A DNA stretch of 50,052 bases from Sporisorium sorghi (lineage: Eukaryota > Basidiomycota > Ustilaginomycetes > Ustilaginales > Ustilaginaceae). This document shows, piece after piece, positions 41,660 through 50,052 of this stretch. The position numbers and the translations under genes are program-made. Each line of letters starts with the position of its first letter. Positions within the stretch are counted from its first letter, which is position 1. Under the pieces are notes generated by a model. That model was not told the origin of the DNA and did no database searches. It saw only the letters and a list, made by a program, of their open reading frames with translations. The stretch is taken from contig JALCCG010000159.1 in the NCBI GenBank assembly GCA_023212695.1, forward strand, positions 1 to 50,052, written 5' to 3'.

Positions 41660-43060
41660 CTAGAATCGAGACCGCTTGACCGACTCTCCAGCCTCCTGAT
41701 TGCGCTTGCGCTTGGGTATCGCCGCCGCATTGCCACCCGTCGCAAACCCAATGCCGGCGGGCATATCGCGCTTCTCCTTCTGCGCATTCTTCCTTCTCCT
41801 CCTCTCCAGCGCCTTCTTGAGCTGCTTCTTCTCCTGTCCACTTGCCCTCTTGCCCTCCCCATCACCTCCACCCGACAACCTGTCATACTTGTCCTTCAAC
41901 AGCATCTGCTTGACCTCGCTCTTCTTCGGATAGAACGGCAACAAGCCCTTCTCGACCCTCTCCTTGTTCTGCGCTTTGATCCTGCCCTTGACCGCAGACT
42001 CTCTCGCGCGCCGCTCGCGCTCGCCCGCCAACCCTTCCGCCCTGCGCAGCGCCGCCTCGACCTTCGCCCGCTCCTCGCGAATCGCCAGCGCCTGCTCCGA
42101 TTTAGCTCTCGGCCCCGCCTGCGCGCTCTCCTGCTTCTTCAGCTTCGCTAGCGTTTTCTTGAGTGTGCTCAGCTCGTCGCTGAACATCTCCGGCAGGAAC
42201 GAGTACGATTTGGCGAACAGATCCTTGTTGACGCTGCCGGAGAGCGATTCGAAGCGCGGATCGCGCACTTGGTGCGAGGCGGTCTCGATGACATTGCGTC
42301 GGCGCGAGACGGGTCGTTTGCTGGAGATCTCGGTGGGGGCGTTCTTGTTGGCGCGCTTGGCGAGGTCTTTGCGTTCGGTGTCTTTGCGGCGTTGCTCGCG
42401 CTGCTTGCGGGATTCGGCCCATGCGTCGTCAGCGGTGTCGCCACGGGAGGATGAGGCACCTCCACTGAGCTGCCGCAACCGCTCTCGCACTTCGCGACGC
42501 TTCTGCTCGAGTGCTTCGTCGGCGGAGGATGATTTGCTGCTGCTGGATTTACGCTGAGGCTGCTTGCCAGCTTTCGCTTGCGCAAGCCGCTGACGGTCCT
42601 GTGCGAACTCGTCTTCTTCCAGGTCGGAAATGTCGGGCTCGCTGAAATCGTCCTCGTCGCCATCCATCTGCTGCCTGGCCTTCATGAGCGCCGAGAACGG
42701 GATTTGCTTCATCTGCTGCTGCAGGCCGTCCTGCTCGTCGTCCGAAGTTGCTTCGTCGCTGCTGTACGCCCCCTGGCCGGCGTCAGCTTCCGAGTCGTCT
42801 TGGGAATCGTCATCGTCAGAGTCGTCTTCCAGGTCGGAGTCGTCCATGAATTGAGCATATTTTGGCCGTTCTTCCTCTTCCTCTTCCTCGTCTGAGTTTT
42901 GCTGGTCGAGCTCCTCCTCGTCAGACTCTTCCAAGTCGGACCCAAGTTCGCTGCCGGATGGCAGGTGGAGCGATGCGCCGCCGTCTGATGCGTCCGAATC
43001 GTCCTGCTCGAAGACCGCTGCCTTGTTTGCGGTTCGCTTTGGCGCTGTTGCCTTTGCCAT
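41660..43060 (-). CDS. RRP36: rRNA biogenesis protein Rrp36
   Basis: Nucleolar protein of the SSU processome needed for early cleavages of pre-rRNA leading to 18S rRNA. 466 residues, one exon. The N-terminal half is acidic, with Glu/Asp/Ser runs between about 40 and 175 (SDLEESDEEELD). PFSALMKARQQM is at about 125. The conserved RRP36 core is at about 240-390: KRPVSRRRNVIE, VRDPRFESLSGSVN, FAKSYSFLPEMFSDEL, then a basic helical part with KERVEKGLLPFYPKKSEVKQ and LKDKYDRLS. The C-terminus is Lys/Arg-rich, as expected for a nucleolar protein, with KKQLKKALERRRRKNAQKEK. The ATG at 43060 is chosen; the open frame upstream to 43342 reads promoter DNA. It is divergent from UTP7. Confidence 0.94.
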   Translation of the reverse strand: MAKATAPKRTANKAAVFEQDDSDASDGGASLHLPSGSELGSDLEESDEEELDQQNSDEEEEEEERPKYAQFMDDSDLEDDSDDDDSQDDSEADAGQGAYSSDEATSDDEQDGLQQQMKQIPFSALMKARQQMDGDEDDFSEPDISDLEEDEFAQDRQRLAQAKAGKQPQRKSSSSKSSSADEALEQKRREVRERLRQLSGGASSSRGDTADDAWAESRKQREQRRKDTERKDLAKRANKNAPTEISSKRPVSRRRNVIETASHQVRDPRFESLSGSVNKDLFAKSYSFLPEMFSDELSTLKKTLAKLKKQESAQAGPRAKSEQALAIREERAKVEAALRRAEGLAGERERRARESAVKGRIKAQNKERVEKGLLPFYPKKSEVKQMLLKDKYDRLSGGGDGEGKRASGQEKKQLKKALERRRRKNAQKEKRDMPAGIGFATGGNAAAIPKRKRNQEAGESVKRSRF

Positions 43061-43512
43061 GGTTGAGAAGAATGGAAGTGGGAAGGAAAGGAGGATGCGT
43101 AGCAAGAAGTGAAAGTCAAAGTGGAGTTGCAAATGGAGTTTTTTGAATGAATGAGCAATGGCTTGTATTCGAAGAGCAAATTTTGAATACAAATCAAGAC
43201 CTGGATTCAGGGTTCGGCATTTCAAAAAAAAAAAAAATAATAATAATAATATCAGCGAGAAAAAAAGTTTGAATTTGCCCCACGTCCAACTTTTTTTTCT
43301 TCTAAACCACCATCTCGATCGCCCTTTCTCGTCCTCCATCATCTTGGTACATCTTGATCACCTTGACCAGCTGCGTCGGCCTCATCAGTAGTCGAAACAC
43401 ACGAAGTTACAGACGTCAACTAGGGCAGCCACCGAACAAGCACGTTCACAGATTCTCTTTAGGCGAAACACTCTGTCGTCAGTGCCAACAGCTCAACCGC
43501 CTCGTCGCCACA
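43061..43512. promoter_or_regulatory. Bidirectional promoter of RRP36 and UTP7
   Basis: 452 bp between the start codons of two SSU-processome genes. It has GCAAATTTTGAATAC near 43181, a 14-A run at 43224-43237 followed by (TAA)n at 43238-43251, then GAAAAAAAGTTTGAATTTG. The AAATTTT and poly-A elements resemble RRPE-type and poly(dA:dT) elements of yeast ribosome-biogenesis promoters; that comparison is by eye. Confidence 0.55.
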
Positions 43513-45435
43513 ATGGAAGCCGGACCTTCCAAACCATCCCGCTCTGGCAGCAGCTCCAAGCAGGGCAAGGCGAAAGGAGCAAAGAAGGAGTACCACAGCC
43601 AAGAGGCACTCGACAAGCAAGCCAAATCCATCTCATCCGCCACCTCGCTTCCACGCTCGCTCGAGCGTTCCGCCCCCGCCGCTGTCCGCGATGCCAAGCT
43701 GCCCAAGTCGGTCACCAGCATCAAAGACAAGAAGCTCAAAAGCAAGCTCGCACACCAGCATCTATCACAAAAGCGCGCCGCCGAATCCGCACGTCTCGCC
43801 AATGAGTACCTCAACTCCTCAGCACCCGGTGAGGGCGCAGGTATGATCGAGACCGAGGGCGAGCTCGAGCGCACTTTCAAAGTGACCCAGGCGCAGATCA
43901 AGGATAATGTCGGCATCGATACTGCAACCAAAGGGTTTGAGCTCAAGCTGGATGGTGGCAAGCAGGGTGTTGGGTTGGGCCCGTACAGATGCGACTATAC
44001 CAGGAATGGAAGGCATCTGGTGATTGGCGGACGCAAGGGCCACTTGGCAGCGTTTGACTGGCAGACGGGAAAGCTTAGCTGCGAGATCCAAGTCAGAGAA
44101 ACCGTCAGGGACGTCAAGTGGCTGCACAACCACAGCTTCTTTGCAGCGGCGCAGAAAAAGTACGTCTACATCTACGACGACGCAGGCATCGAGATTCACA
44201 AGCTCAAGAACCACACCGACGTCAACCGCCTCGAGTTCCTGCCCTACCACTTCCTGCTTGCCTCTGTCGGCGCCACAGGTTACCTCAAATACCAAGATAC
44301 CTCAACAGGCACGCTCATCAGCCAGCACCGCACCGGGCTGGGCAACTGCAACACCATGACGCAGAACCCGCTCACCGCTGTGCTGCAACTCGGCCACACC
44401 AACGGCACGGTGACCATGTGGACGCCCAACCTTTCGACTCCAGCCGTGAAAATGCTGGCGCACCGCGGGCCTGTGACAGGGATTTCGATCGACACGCGCA
44501 ACGGCGGCCGCGACATGGCCACGTGCGGTATGGATGGCACCATCAAAGTGTGGGACACGCGAATGCTGGGCAAAGGCCCACGACGCGAGTGGCAGGCGCG
44601 CCGGCCCGCGTCCGACCTGCAGTACTCCCAACGAGGCCTGCTCGGTGTGGCGTGGGGCCCGCACGTCTCGGTCTACGACACGCACGCCGCCCTCGGCAAC
44701 GCTCCGCCCGGGCCGTACATCACGCAAGGTTTCCCGCGCGCCGAGCCGCTCCAAGTCAAATTCTGCCCGTTCGAGGACGTGCTTGGCGTCGGGCACGCGG
44801 GCGGATTCACGAGTTTGCTGGTGCCTGGTGCGGGCGAGCCCAACTTTGACTCGTCCGAGCTGGACCCGTTCGAGACGCGCAATGCGCGCAGAGAGCGCGA
44901 GGTGCACCAGCTGCTCGACAAGATCTCCCCGGATCTCATCTCGATCGACCAGTCCATTTTGGGATCCATCCATGTGGCAGAGACCAACGTGTCGGCCGCG
45001 GAGCAGGAGCGCATTCTCGCCGACATGGCCAAGCGCAACCCGGACGCTGTCGCGCGCAGTGCCGACGGTCGCGCGTACTCGCAGCTCTCGCGTATCGAGA
45101 GGATGCAGCTCGACAACCCGGATGCCTCGCCGCTCGCTGGAGACGATGAGGACGAGGCGGAGGGCACGGGATCGCTGGCAGCTAAGATCGCCGCGCACGA
45201 AGCGCCGAAGCACAAGAAGGAGAAGAACCGCATGAGGGGCAAGAACAAGGCGTTGAGTAGGTACTTGAGGAAGAAGCGCGAGAATGTAGTTGACCCGAAT
45301 AGGATCGCGGTCAAGGCGAGGATGGAAAAGATGAGGAAGGAGCAGGAGCAGCAGAGGAAGCGCAAGGCTGCTGCCGGGATGGATGTCGATGATGAGAGCT
45401 TCAGTGCGCTTGATATGTTTAACAAGCGGTCGTAG
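43513..45435 (+). CDS. UTP7: U3 snoRNP-associated WD40 protein Utp7 (WDR46/BING4)
   Basis: SSU-processome component needed for pre-18S rRNA processing, in the nucleolus. 640 residues, one exon. The basic N-terminus has DKKLKSKLAHQHLSQKRAAE. The segment LGPYRCDYTRNGRHLVIGGR opens the beta-propeller, followed by LAAFDWQTGKL, LHNHSFFAAAQKKYVYIYD and GTVTMWTPNLSTP. The BING4 C-terminal domain is clear at about 395-470: QVKFCPFEDVLGVGHAGGF and LVPGAGEPNFDS. The tail is basic and helical, with NRMRGKNKALSRYLRKKREN, typical of Utp7. The ATG at 43513 lies in a CACAATGG context and starts the protein; 53 codons upstream are leader. It is convergent with the oxidoreductase gene, 214 bp between stops. 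Confidence 0.96.
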   Translation: MEAGPSKPSRSGSSSKQGKAKGAKKEYHSQEALDKQAKSISSATSLPRSLERSAPAAVRDAKLPKSVTSIKDKKLKSKLAHQHLSQKRAAESARLANEYLNSSAPGEGAGMIETEGELERTFKVTQAQIKDNVGIDTATKGFELKLDGGKQGVGLGPYRCDYTRNGRHLVIGGRKGHLAAFDWQTGKLSCEIQVRETVRDVKWLHNHSFFAAAQKKYVYIYDDAGIEIHKLKNHTDVNRLEFLPYHFLLASVGATGYLKYQDTSTGTLISQHRTGLGNCNTMTQNPLTAVLQLGHTNGTVTMWTPNLSTPAVKMLAHRGPVTGISIDTRNGGRDMATCGMDGTIKVWDTRMLGKGPRREWQARRPASDLQYSQRGLLGVAWGPHVSVYDTHAALGNAPPGPYITQGFPRAEPLQVKFCPFEDVLGVGHAGGFTSLLVPGAGEPNFDSSELDPFETRNARREREVHQLLDKISPDLISIDQSILGSIHVAETNVSAAEQERILADMAKRNPDAVARSADGRAYSQLSRIERMQLDNPDASPLAGDDEDEAEGTGSLAAKIAAHEAPKHKKEKNRMRGKNKALSRYLRKKRENVVDPNRIAVKARMEKMRKEQEQQRKRKAAAGMDVDDESFSALDMFNKRS

Positions 45436-45649
45436 GGGTTTGAGGTGTTGCAATGGCAAGCTGTGCAAGATATGATAGGTTTGCGGTAAGAGCTCAACCT
45501 TGAAACACAGATGAGAAGCAGAGTAGAAGTCGTCCCGAGACTGTTTGGCCAGTCGCGGCGCAGAAATGGCATTGCATCAACGTTGAAATTGCGGAGACTG
45601 TTGAACATGATCATCCGCCATCCGCCATCCTGCTCCTCGGTTTCTCCTC

Positions 45650-46948
45650 CTACTCGAGCGAGTACACTCCGTCCACACACCCGATGCGCACCGTCCGCTT
45701 CTCATCCAAACTCCTCCTCCCCGCCTCCAAAATCGCCGTCGTGAGCACGGTATCCTTGATCGTCGGCAGCACCGTATCGTAATCCACCGCCTTCCTCTCG
45801 CCCCTATTAATGCGCGTGCAGGCATTGACAAAGTTCTCCAAACTCAGATACCCGTATCCGTGCTGGCCCGCGAAGTACCCCTCGGCGTCCGGGGTGTAGC
45901 GCATGTAGAACGGGTTGTAGTCGGTGCACGCACCGCCGGTGAGTTGCTGTGCGGGGTCTTCTTTGGTGAACTGGTATCCGCGTCGCGCTTGGTTGATGCG
46001 CGTCTCGCCGTGGGTGGCGACGTAGTGGAAGTGCTGTTCGGAATGCACGCCTGCGCCCTGGGGTGCGGTCCAGGAGGCCGTGAATACCGCTGTGGCGCGC
46101 TTGCCGTCTTGCTTCTCCCCGGTGGTGGGGTTGAGAATAGCGAAGTCGACGAGGAGCGTGATGGTGTCCTCCGTGGCCGCGACGCATCCTTTGGCGGTGG
46201 CGATACCCTGCGAAGCCGACGCGGTGACCTGCACCGGGATCGCGCGATGTTGGGTGAACCAGAGGCAGATGTCGATGTGGTGCGAATTGAGGTAGTACGA
46301 GATATCGCTATCGCGCCCTGCCCAGGCCTTGAACGTGTCCAGCTGGTTCTTGGGCTGACTCATGTACGAGTAGAAGTAGTTCATATCCCCCAACTCGTCC
46401 CTCGCCCTCTGCCGCGCATCAGCGTACGCAGGGTCGAAGCGCTTATGGTGCTCAACCATGCACAGCACGCCCCTCTCCCTCGCCAGCTCCACCAGCCGCT
46501 GATGATCGACCAAACTCTGCGTCGCCGGCTTAGTGACGAGCACGTGCACTCCCCTCTCAATCGCATACGCCGCAATAGCAAAATGCGTCGAGTCCGGCGT
46601 GAAGATCGTTATCGCATCGCCGGGCGCCAGCGTATCGATCGCGGTCTTGTACGCATCGCCGTCCCTGACCCCCGGGGCGGGATAGGACGTGAAGGCGGTC
46701 GACATGTCGCGGTAGCGCTGCTCGATGTTGCGCTGGAAGTGCTCGCGAATCCCCGGGAACTTGTCGCCGTTGGTACCGACCATTTTTATTTCGGGCGCGA
46801 TGAGGTTGCGCCGCCGCAGGTCGAACATGACCAGGCCGACTACGCCGAGTTTCTTGTCAGAGGGCGAGGCAGCGTTGCCCACGAAGCCCGTGGTGTACTC
46901 GCCTGTGCCTACGGCGAGCACGGTGGGGAGGCCGGTCGAGGTTGACAT
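45650..46948 (-). CDS. Gfo/Idh/MocA-family NAD(P)-dependent oxidoreductase
   Basis: Predicted cytosolic dehydrogenase acting on a sugar, inositol or related polyol; the substrate cannot be told from sequence. One exon, 432 residues. The Rossmann domain begins VLAVGTGEYTTGFVG, with the dinucleotide-binding glycines near residues 14-23. The usual E-K-P motif reads VTKPATQSLVDHQ (about 137-149), with Thr where Glu is common. CMVEHHKRFDPAYADAR follows. SYYLNSHHIDICLWF (about 215-230) carries the His expected in the active site of the family. The C-terminal alpha/beta domain runs to the end, with GYGYLSLENFVNACTRIN. The start is the first ATG and gives the fold directly. It is tandem with SAC1, 591 bp apart. 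Confidence 0.9.
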   Translation of the reverse strand: MSTSTGLPTVLAVGTGEYTTGFVGNAASPSDKKLGVVGLVMFDLRRRNLIAPEIKMVGTNGDKFPGIREHFQRNIEQRYRDMSTAFTSYPAPGVRDGDAYKTAIDTLAPGDAITIFTPDSTHFAIAAYAIERGVHVLVTKPATQSLVDHQRLVELARERGVLCMVEHHKRFDPAYADARQRARDELGDMNYFYSYMSQPKNQLDTFKAWAGRDSDISYYLNSHHIDICLWFTQHRAIPVQVTASASQGIATAKGCVAATEDTITLLVDFAILNPTTGEKQDGKRATAVFTASWTAPQGAGVHSEQHFHYVATHGETRINQARRGYQFTKEDPAQQLTGGACTDYNPFYMRYTPDAEGYFAGQHGYGYLSLENFVNACTRINRGERKAVDYDTVLPTIKDTVLTTAILEAGRRSLDEKRTVRIGCVDGVYSLE

Positions 46949-47539
46949 TGCGAGAGGTCCTTTGCGCTCGATGTTCGAAGGGGTAGAGAAGGCAGGTGAT
47001 GGTAGGATGCAATGCGGAGGGGGGCGGAGGAAGCTTTATATGTACCGCACTGCGGCTCAACCAGAACACTCGCACAGACACGTAGAAGAAGCGTTGGTCG
47101 GCAAAAGCATTCGAGGTCGCAAGTCCGTCGGTGCAAAAAACGGCGAAAATGCAACGGGAAGCGCGGTCCGAAAGGGTCCGGTCGCGCAGCTCGTTGGCCA
47201 TCTCCTCGACTGAGGCGCCCACTCTCACTGCTTCGACAGGTACACCCCACGTCGAATGATCTTCTTGGCAAGCTCACCGGTGAGCAAGTCGCAAATTGGC
47301 CGATGTCTCCGTGATATCACCCCCCCTCGACGAGGGGCAACACAACCACGTGTTCAGCTGTCACCGGATGTGTAGACGATCGTCGAAATAAGCTGCCTCA
47401 ACGGTACACCGAAACTCAGTCAATGCTACCAGGTAGAGCGAAACAGTCTAGGTATTTGTGTATCGGAACCAGGTACACTGAGCCACGCAAACGACATCTT
47501 AGGAGTCCATCGACGACATTGTCCTTCACCTCTCTCTGC
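46949..47539. promoter_or_regulatory. Upstream region of the oxidoreductase gene and 3' region of SAC1
   Basis: 591 bp without a gene. CTTTATATGTACC near 47033 is TATA-like and lies about 90 bp upstream of the oxidoreductase start, although on the minus strand only its ATATAAAG form would count. The rest is unassigned. Confidence 0.4.
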
Positions 47540-49552
47540 TCAAGAAGGCACCGAGTACGCCTCGCCCCTCCTGCCCGCACCCGCGCTCACCTTCGCCTCC
47601 CCGTTCTGCGCCCTACCCGTCTTGAACGGGTTCACCACCCCCGTGCGACCCTTGGCGCCGCTCTTGAACCCGGGCCCATCATAGAAGATCGTCTCGTCAG
47701 GACGGTTCAGCGTGGGCCAGGCGACATAGTCCAACCCCCTCGACACCATGAACTGCAAACTGCCCACGGCGACCACCAGCCACAGAGTGAAAAAGTACAC
47801 GTGCGACGACCCCCTCACCGCCTCACCCGCCTCCTCTCCAGCCACGTTCGCAATCGTCTGCGCCGCCGTGTGCCGCGGCAGCACCACGCTCGCCACGACC
47901 ATCGACAGCGCAAACACAAACACCCACGGCATGGCACGCACCAGCAGCGCGCGCTGGTCCGGATGCGGCAAACCTTTCGACGGCTCCCACGCGCCTGTGA
48001 AGAGGTCGTATGCGTCCTGGCGTGCGCCGTCAAAGTAGTTGTTCTTGACGTAGCGCGTGACCGAGTTGATGCCGTCCTGCAGCGCGCCCTCTTTCGACCG
48101 CTTGCCTGTTCGCGTGAAGTCGGTCTTGAGCGCACCCGTGCCGCTGTACGCCTTGGAGATCACGTCGGCGTGGTCCGCCCATACGTTGCGATAGACGTGC
48201 ATGAACTGCGGCTGCGTCTCGACTTTTTCGTCGGCGCCGATGATGCCGATGGAGCGCAGCTGTTCGTTGAGCATCCAGCGGGCGAGGGTGCCTTGTACGA
48301 CGTTGGTGCGGTCGAGACAGTCCATGCAGTTGGTGCGCACGACCGAGCGCTGCTGGCTCACCACTTTACCGTTCTCGCTGGCGAAATAGTCGGTGCTCTT
48401 CAAACCCTTGGTCTGCAGTCGGTCGATGAGGTCCATGACCCGCTCGAACTTCATCCCCTTGCACTCGTGGTGGAAGTCGTAGTACGTATAGTGCACCTGC
48501 GGATTGTGCAGCTTCTCCACAGCGCGCTCGTACGCCTCCTTGACCGGCTTCTCGTATCCCTTCTGATTAACGAGATTCACCAAGTAGTTGTCGCCGTAGC
48601 GGCTCACCTGGTCCTCAAAATGACGACGAGTCGCCTCGGCGGTCTCGGGCTTCTCCATGATCTGCAGATCGGGCTTGTAGCGCAAGTTGTTGACTTCGGC
48701 CCAGAACACAGGCACACTGCCTCGCGTCTGGACGTAGCTCTTGCGGATGCTTCCGTTGGCCTTGGTCATAGCGGGTCCGCCTTTGGGGTTGGTGATGACA
48801 AACTGCTCGGTCTCGTTGAAGTTGGACACGTTGCCGTTGAGGTCGATACCTCTGGAAAAGTATCGCGTGCCTACACGGTGACGCGAGCGACGCGCGATGA
48901 GACCGAGCACGAACGCGTGGTTGTTGATCTTGACTTCTTTGACTTCGAGGAAGCCAAAGACACACGGAAGGATGAAGCGCGACAGATCGTGCCCACCGGA
49001 CTGCGTCGTCTCGACCAGCTTCTGCATCAGAAAACGGTTCCAGAAAAAGCGATCATCCGTGCGCTGCCACAGCGGCGCCGTTTTGTCCTCGACACCAGCC
49101 TGGCGCTGCATGCTGCTCGTCAAATCGTACTCGTAGCTGAAATAGAACGGAGCACTGTACAGATGCGACTTGAGCAGACCCAGCAGCGTCTTCTCCACAG
49201 GATGCTTGAGCAGCGACGGGTTGGCCTCCTTGTCGAGCGGAAGCGTGCGGAACTCGGTGGCCATGAAGATGTCGGCACCCGCGATCTCAGCGACCTTCTT
49301 CTTGCTGGTGATCACCACGAGGAACTCGGAGCTGTGCAGCTTGATGATGCCCACGATGCCTTGCACCGCCATGGTCTTGTCGCTGCCGCCAGCTGGCGCA
49401 TCTTTGGACAGACGCAGGGTGCTGTCGTTTCGGTCGATGACAAGGATCTCGGAAGAGCTCGAAGCGGAGGTAGGCTCGAAGACGTAGGCTTGCGGCGAGA
49501 TGCGCAATCGAAAGCCATCCCACAACTGGGGGAGGCCGCTGGACGACGACAT
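47540..49552 (-). CDS. SAC1: Phosphoinositide phosphatase Sac1
   Basis: Integral membrane phosphatase of ER and Golgi that removes the phosphate of PtdIns4P (and some PtdIns3P), setting Golgi PI4P levels and lipid exchange at contact sites. One exon, 670 residues (yeast 623). The SAC N-terminal domain includes ILVIDRNDSTLRL and GIVGIIKLHSSEFLVVIT. SAC-type blocks include FFWNRFLMQKLVE, FVLGLIARRSRHRVGTRYFS and DLNGNVSNFNETEQ. The catalytic CX5R loop is RTNCMDCLDRTNVVQ, with Cys409 and Arg415. Two membrane helices lie at about 535-560 and 580-600 (WVFVFALSMVVASVV and FFTLWLVVAVGSLQFMV), with a basic cytosolic tail after them. A long open frame on the opposite strand is only its shadow. Confidence 0.97.
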   Translation of the reverse strand: MSSSSGLPQLWDGFRLRISPQAYVFEPTSASSSSEILVIDRNDSTLRLSKDAPAGGSDKTMAVQGIVGIIKLHSSEFLVVITSKKKVAEIAGADIFMATEFRTLPLDKEANPSLLKHPVEKTLLGLLKSHLYSAPFYFSYEYDLTSSMQRQAGVEDKTAPLWQRTDDRFFWNRFLMQKLVETTQSGGHDLSRFILPCVFGFLEVKEVKINNHAFVLGLIARRSRHRVGTRYFSRGIDLNGNVSNFNETEQFVITNPKGGPAMTKANGSIRKSYVQTRGSVPVFWAEVNNLRYKPDLQIMEKPETAEATRRHFEDQVSRYGDNYLVNLVNQKGYEKPVKEAYERAVEKLHNPQVHYTYYDFHHECKGMKFERVMDLIDRLQTKGLKSTDYFASENGKVVSQQRSVVRTNCMDCLDRTNVVQGTLARWMLNEQLRSIGIIGADEKVETQPQFMHVYRNVWADHADVISKAYSGTGALKTDFTRTGKRSKEGALQDGINSVTRYVKNNYFDGARQDAYDLFTGAWEPSKGLPHPDQRALLVRAMPWVFVFALSMVVASVVLPRHTAAQTIANVAGEEAGEAVRGSSHVYFFTLWLVVAVGSLQFMVSRGLDYVAWPTLNRPDETIFYDGPGFKSGAKGRTGVVNPFKTGRAQNGEAKVSAGAGRRGEAYSVPS

Positions 49553-49791
49553 GATGATGGTGGTGAGGGGGATCTATCTGCAGCGCCGGATGAGGTGTGT
49601 GCCGAGAAGATGACGGGCTTGTTCAGCACAGCAGTGGCGAAGAGGGGCGATGGTGGTTGGAAGGTGAAATGGAAAACTTCTGATGAGAAAGTTGAAAGCT
49701 GAATGCAGGATTTGCGGGGAGTTTGAAAGCAACGAGGGGCACGCACGAAGCAGCAAAGCACGAGCCAGGACACTTTCAGCTGCAGATGACG

Positions 49792-49816
49792 TTTTTTTTT
49801 TTTTTTTTTTTTTTTT
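49792..49816 (+). repeat. 25-base poly-T run
   Basis: Uninterrupted T25, 240 bp upstream of the SAC1 start (A25 on the coding strand). A typical nucleosome-depleting tract by analogy; length may be inexact. Confidence 0.9.
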
Positions 49817-49988
49817 GCCTCGGTCAGCGAACCGACTGGCGTAAAATTCAAGCGAAGATCGCCCGATTGAGGAGGCTCATCCCCGATTCCGCTTCCTCAC
49901 CATGCTGCTCTCTGGTCGATTGGCCTTGCCTCATCACTCTCACTTAACGTGTATCACGTAGATGTGGAATTCACATAGGTGTGGAATT

Positions 49989-50033
49989 GAGGGGGACTTG
50001 CGAAATTTGGGTCAAAACAGGCAAGTCCCCCTC
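49989..50033. repeat. Perfect 13-bp inverted repeat around a 19-bp centre
   Basis: Left arm GAGGGGGACTTGC at 49989-50001 and right arm GCAAGTCCCCCTC at 50021-50033 are exact reverse complements. Pairing can extend imperfectly outward by several bases. It lies immediately after two TGTGGAATT direct repeats. Confidence 0.9.
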
Positions 50034-50052
50034 CACTCACAAATTTTGAGGC

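Larger units (their letters stand above)
49553..50052. promoter_or_regulatory. SAC1 upstream region
   Basis: 500 bp to the window end without a recognised gene. It contains the 25-T run, two direct repeats of TGTGGAATT at 49963-49971 and 49980-49988, and an inverted repeat at 49989-50033. AAATTTTG appears at 50041-50048. Confidence 0.5.

Noticed and set aside
47423..49702. 759-codon open frame on the plus strand
   Set aside because: It lies antisense to SAC1, which has a full conserved domain set. The plus-strand product is Arg/His/Leu-rich shadow sequence with no recognisable family.
49312..49851. 179-codon minus-strand frame overlapping the SAC1 start
   Set aside because: Out of frame with SAC1, and its lysine run is only the A25 tract.
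1..50052. tRNA, rRNA or CRISPR arrays
   Set aside because: No cloverleaf B-box pattern, rRNA-like segment or regularly spaced repeat was found by reading; a covariance-model search was not possible.
1..50052. Intact transposable elements
   Set aside because: No reverse transcriptase, integrase or transposase motifs were seen in any frame; only possible remnants at the left end and a short hairpin at the right end.

Overview
The window reads as ordinary gene-dense nuclear DNA of a basidiomycete fungus, most likely a smut-type member of the Ustilaginomycotina. That placement is an inference from several traits. The genes are compact and mostly intronless. The few introns are short (77-95 bp, one of 243 bp) with GTGAGT or GTAAGT donors and CTAAC/CTGAC branch sites. 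Coding DNA is GC-rich, leaders are rich in CT/CACC, and regulatory and cytoskeletal proteins carry long Gln/Ser/Pro-rich disordered regions. No bacterial, plasmid, viral or CRISPR features were seen.

Layout. 1-2017: a compositionally different, TG-rich stretch with remnants of a spliced coiled-coil coding region on the minus strand. 2018-10443: SEC17 (alpha-SNAP), a disordered serine-rich protein, a GNAT acetyltransferase, tubulin cofactor B, and an RBM39/Rsd1-type splicing factor. 10839-16833: WRAP73/Wdr8, Elongator subunit ELP6, and a membrane-anchored family 4 glycosyltransferase. 16984-25933: a Cdc15-type F-BAR/SH3 protein and a very large CorA-superfamily transporter, head to head across 1.46 kb. 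26386-30914: a four-exon cytochrome oxidase subunit gene (COX7C, called COX8 in yeast) with a 4-nt exon, then RPF1 and SWD1. 31048-35561: a secreted type-B carboxylesterase carrying two frameshifts, then a 2.8-kb gene-free region. 35562-41067: a large Zn2Cys6 regulator and a probable CENP-P/Ctf19-type kinetochore protein. 41660-45435: RRP36 and UTP7, head to head. 45650-49552: a Gfo/Idh/MocA oxidoreductase and SAC1. 49553-50052: SAC1 upstream region with a 25-T run and a 13-bp perfect inverted repeat.

Functional themes. Ribosome biogenesis is served by RPF1 (large subunit) and by RRP36 and UTP7 (small subunit); the last two share one 452-bp bidirectional promoter. Other genes serve membrane traffic and lipids (SEC17, SAC1), the cytoskeleton and division (TBCB, WRAP73, Cdc15-like, CENP-P-like), chromatin and RNA (SWD1, RBM39, ELP6), and respiration (COX7C). 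Most neighbours are arranged head to head or tail to tail, as is usual in compact fungal genomes. The arrangement does not form a biosynthetic cluster or a defence system.

The observations most worth checking are the 4-nt COX7C exon, the double frameshift in the esterase, the SLN in place of GMN in the CorA-like protein, the remote CENP-P assignment, and the decayed region at the left end. I did not find a convincing new biological system.
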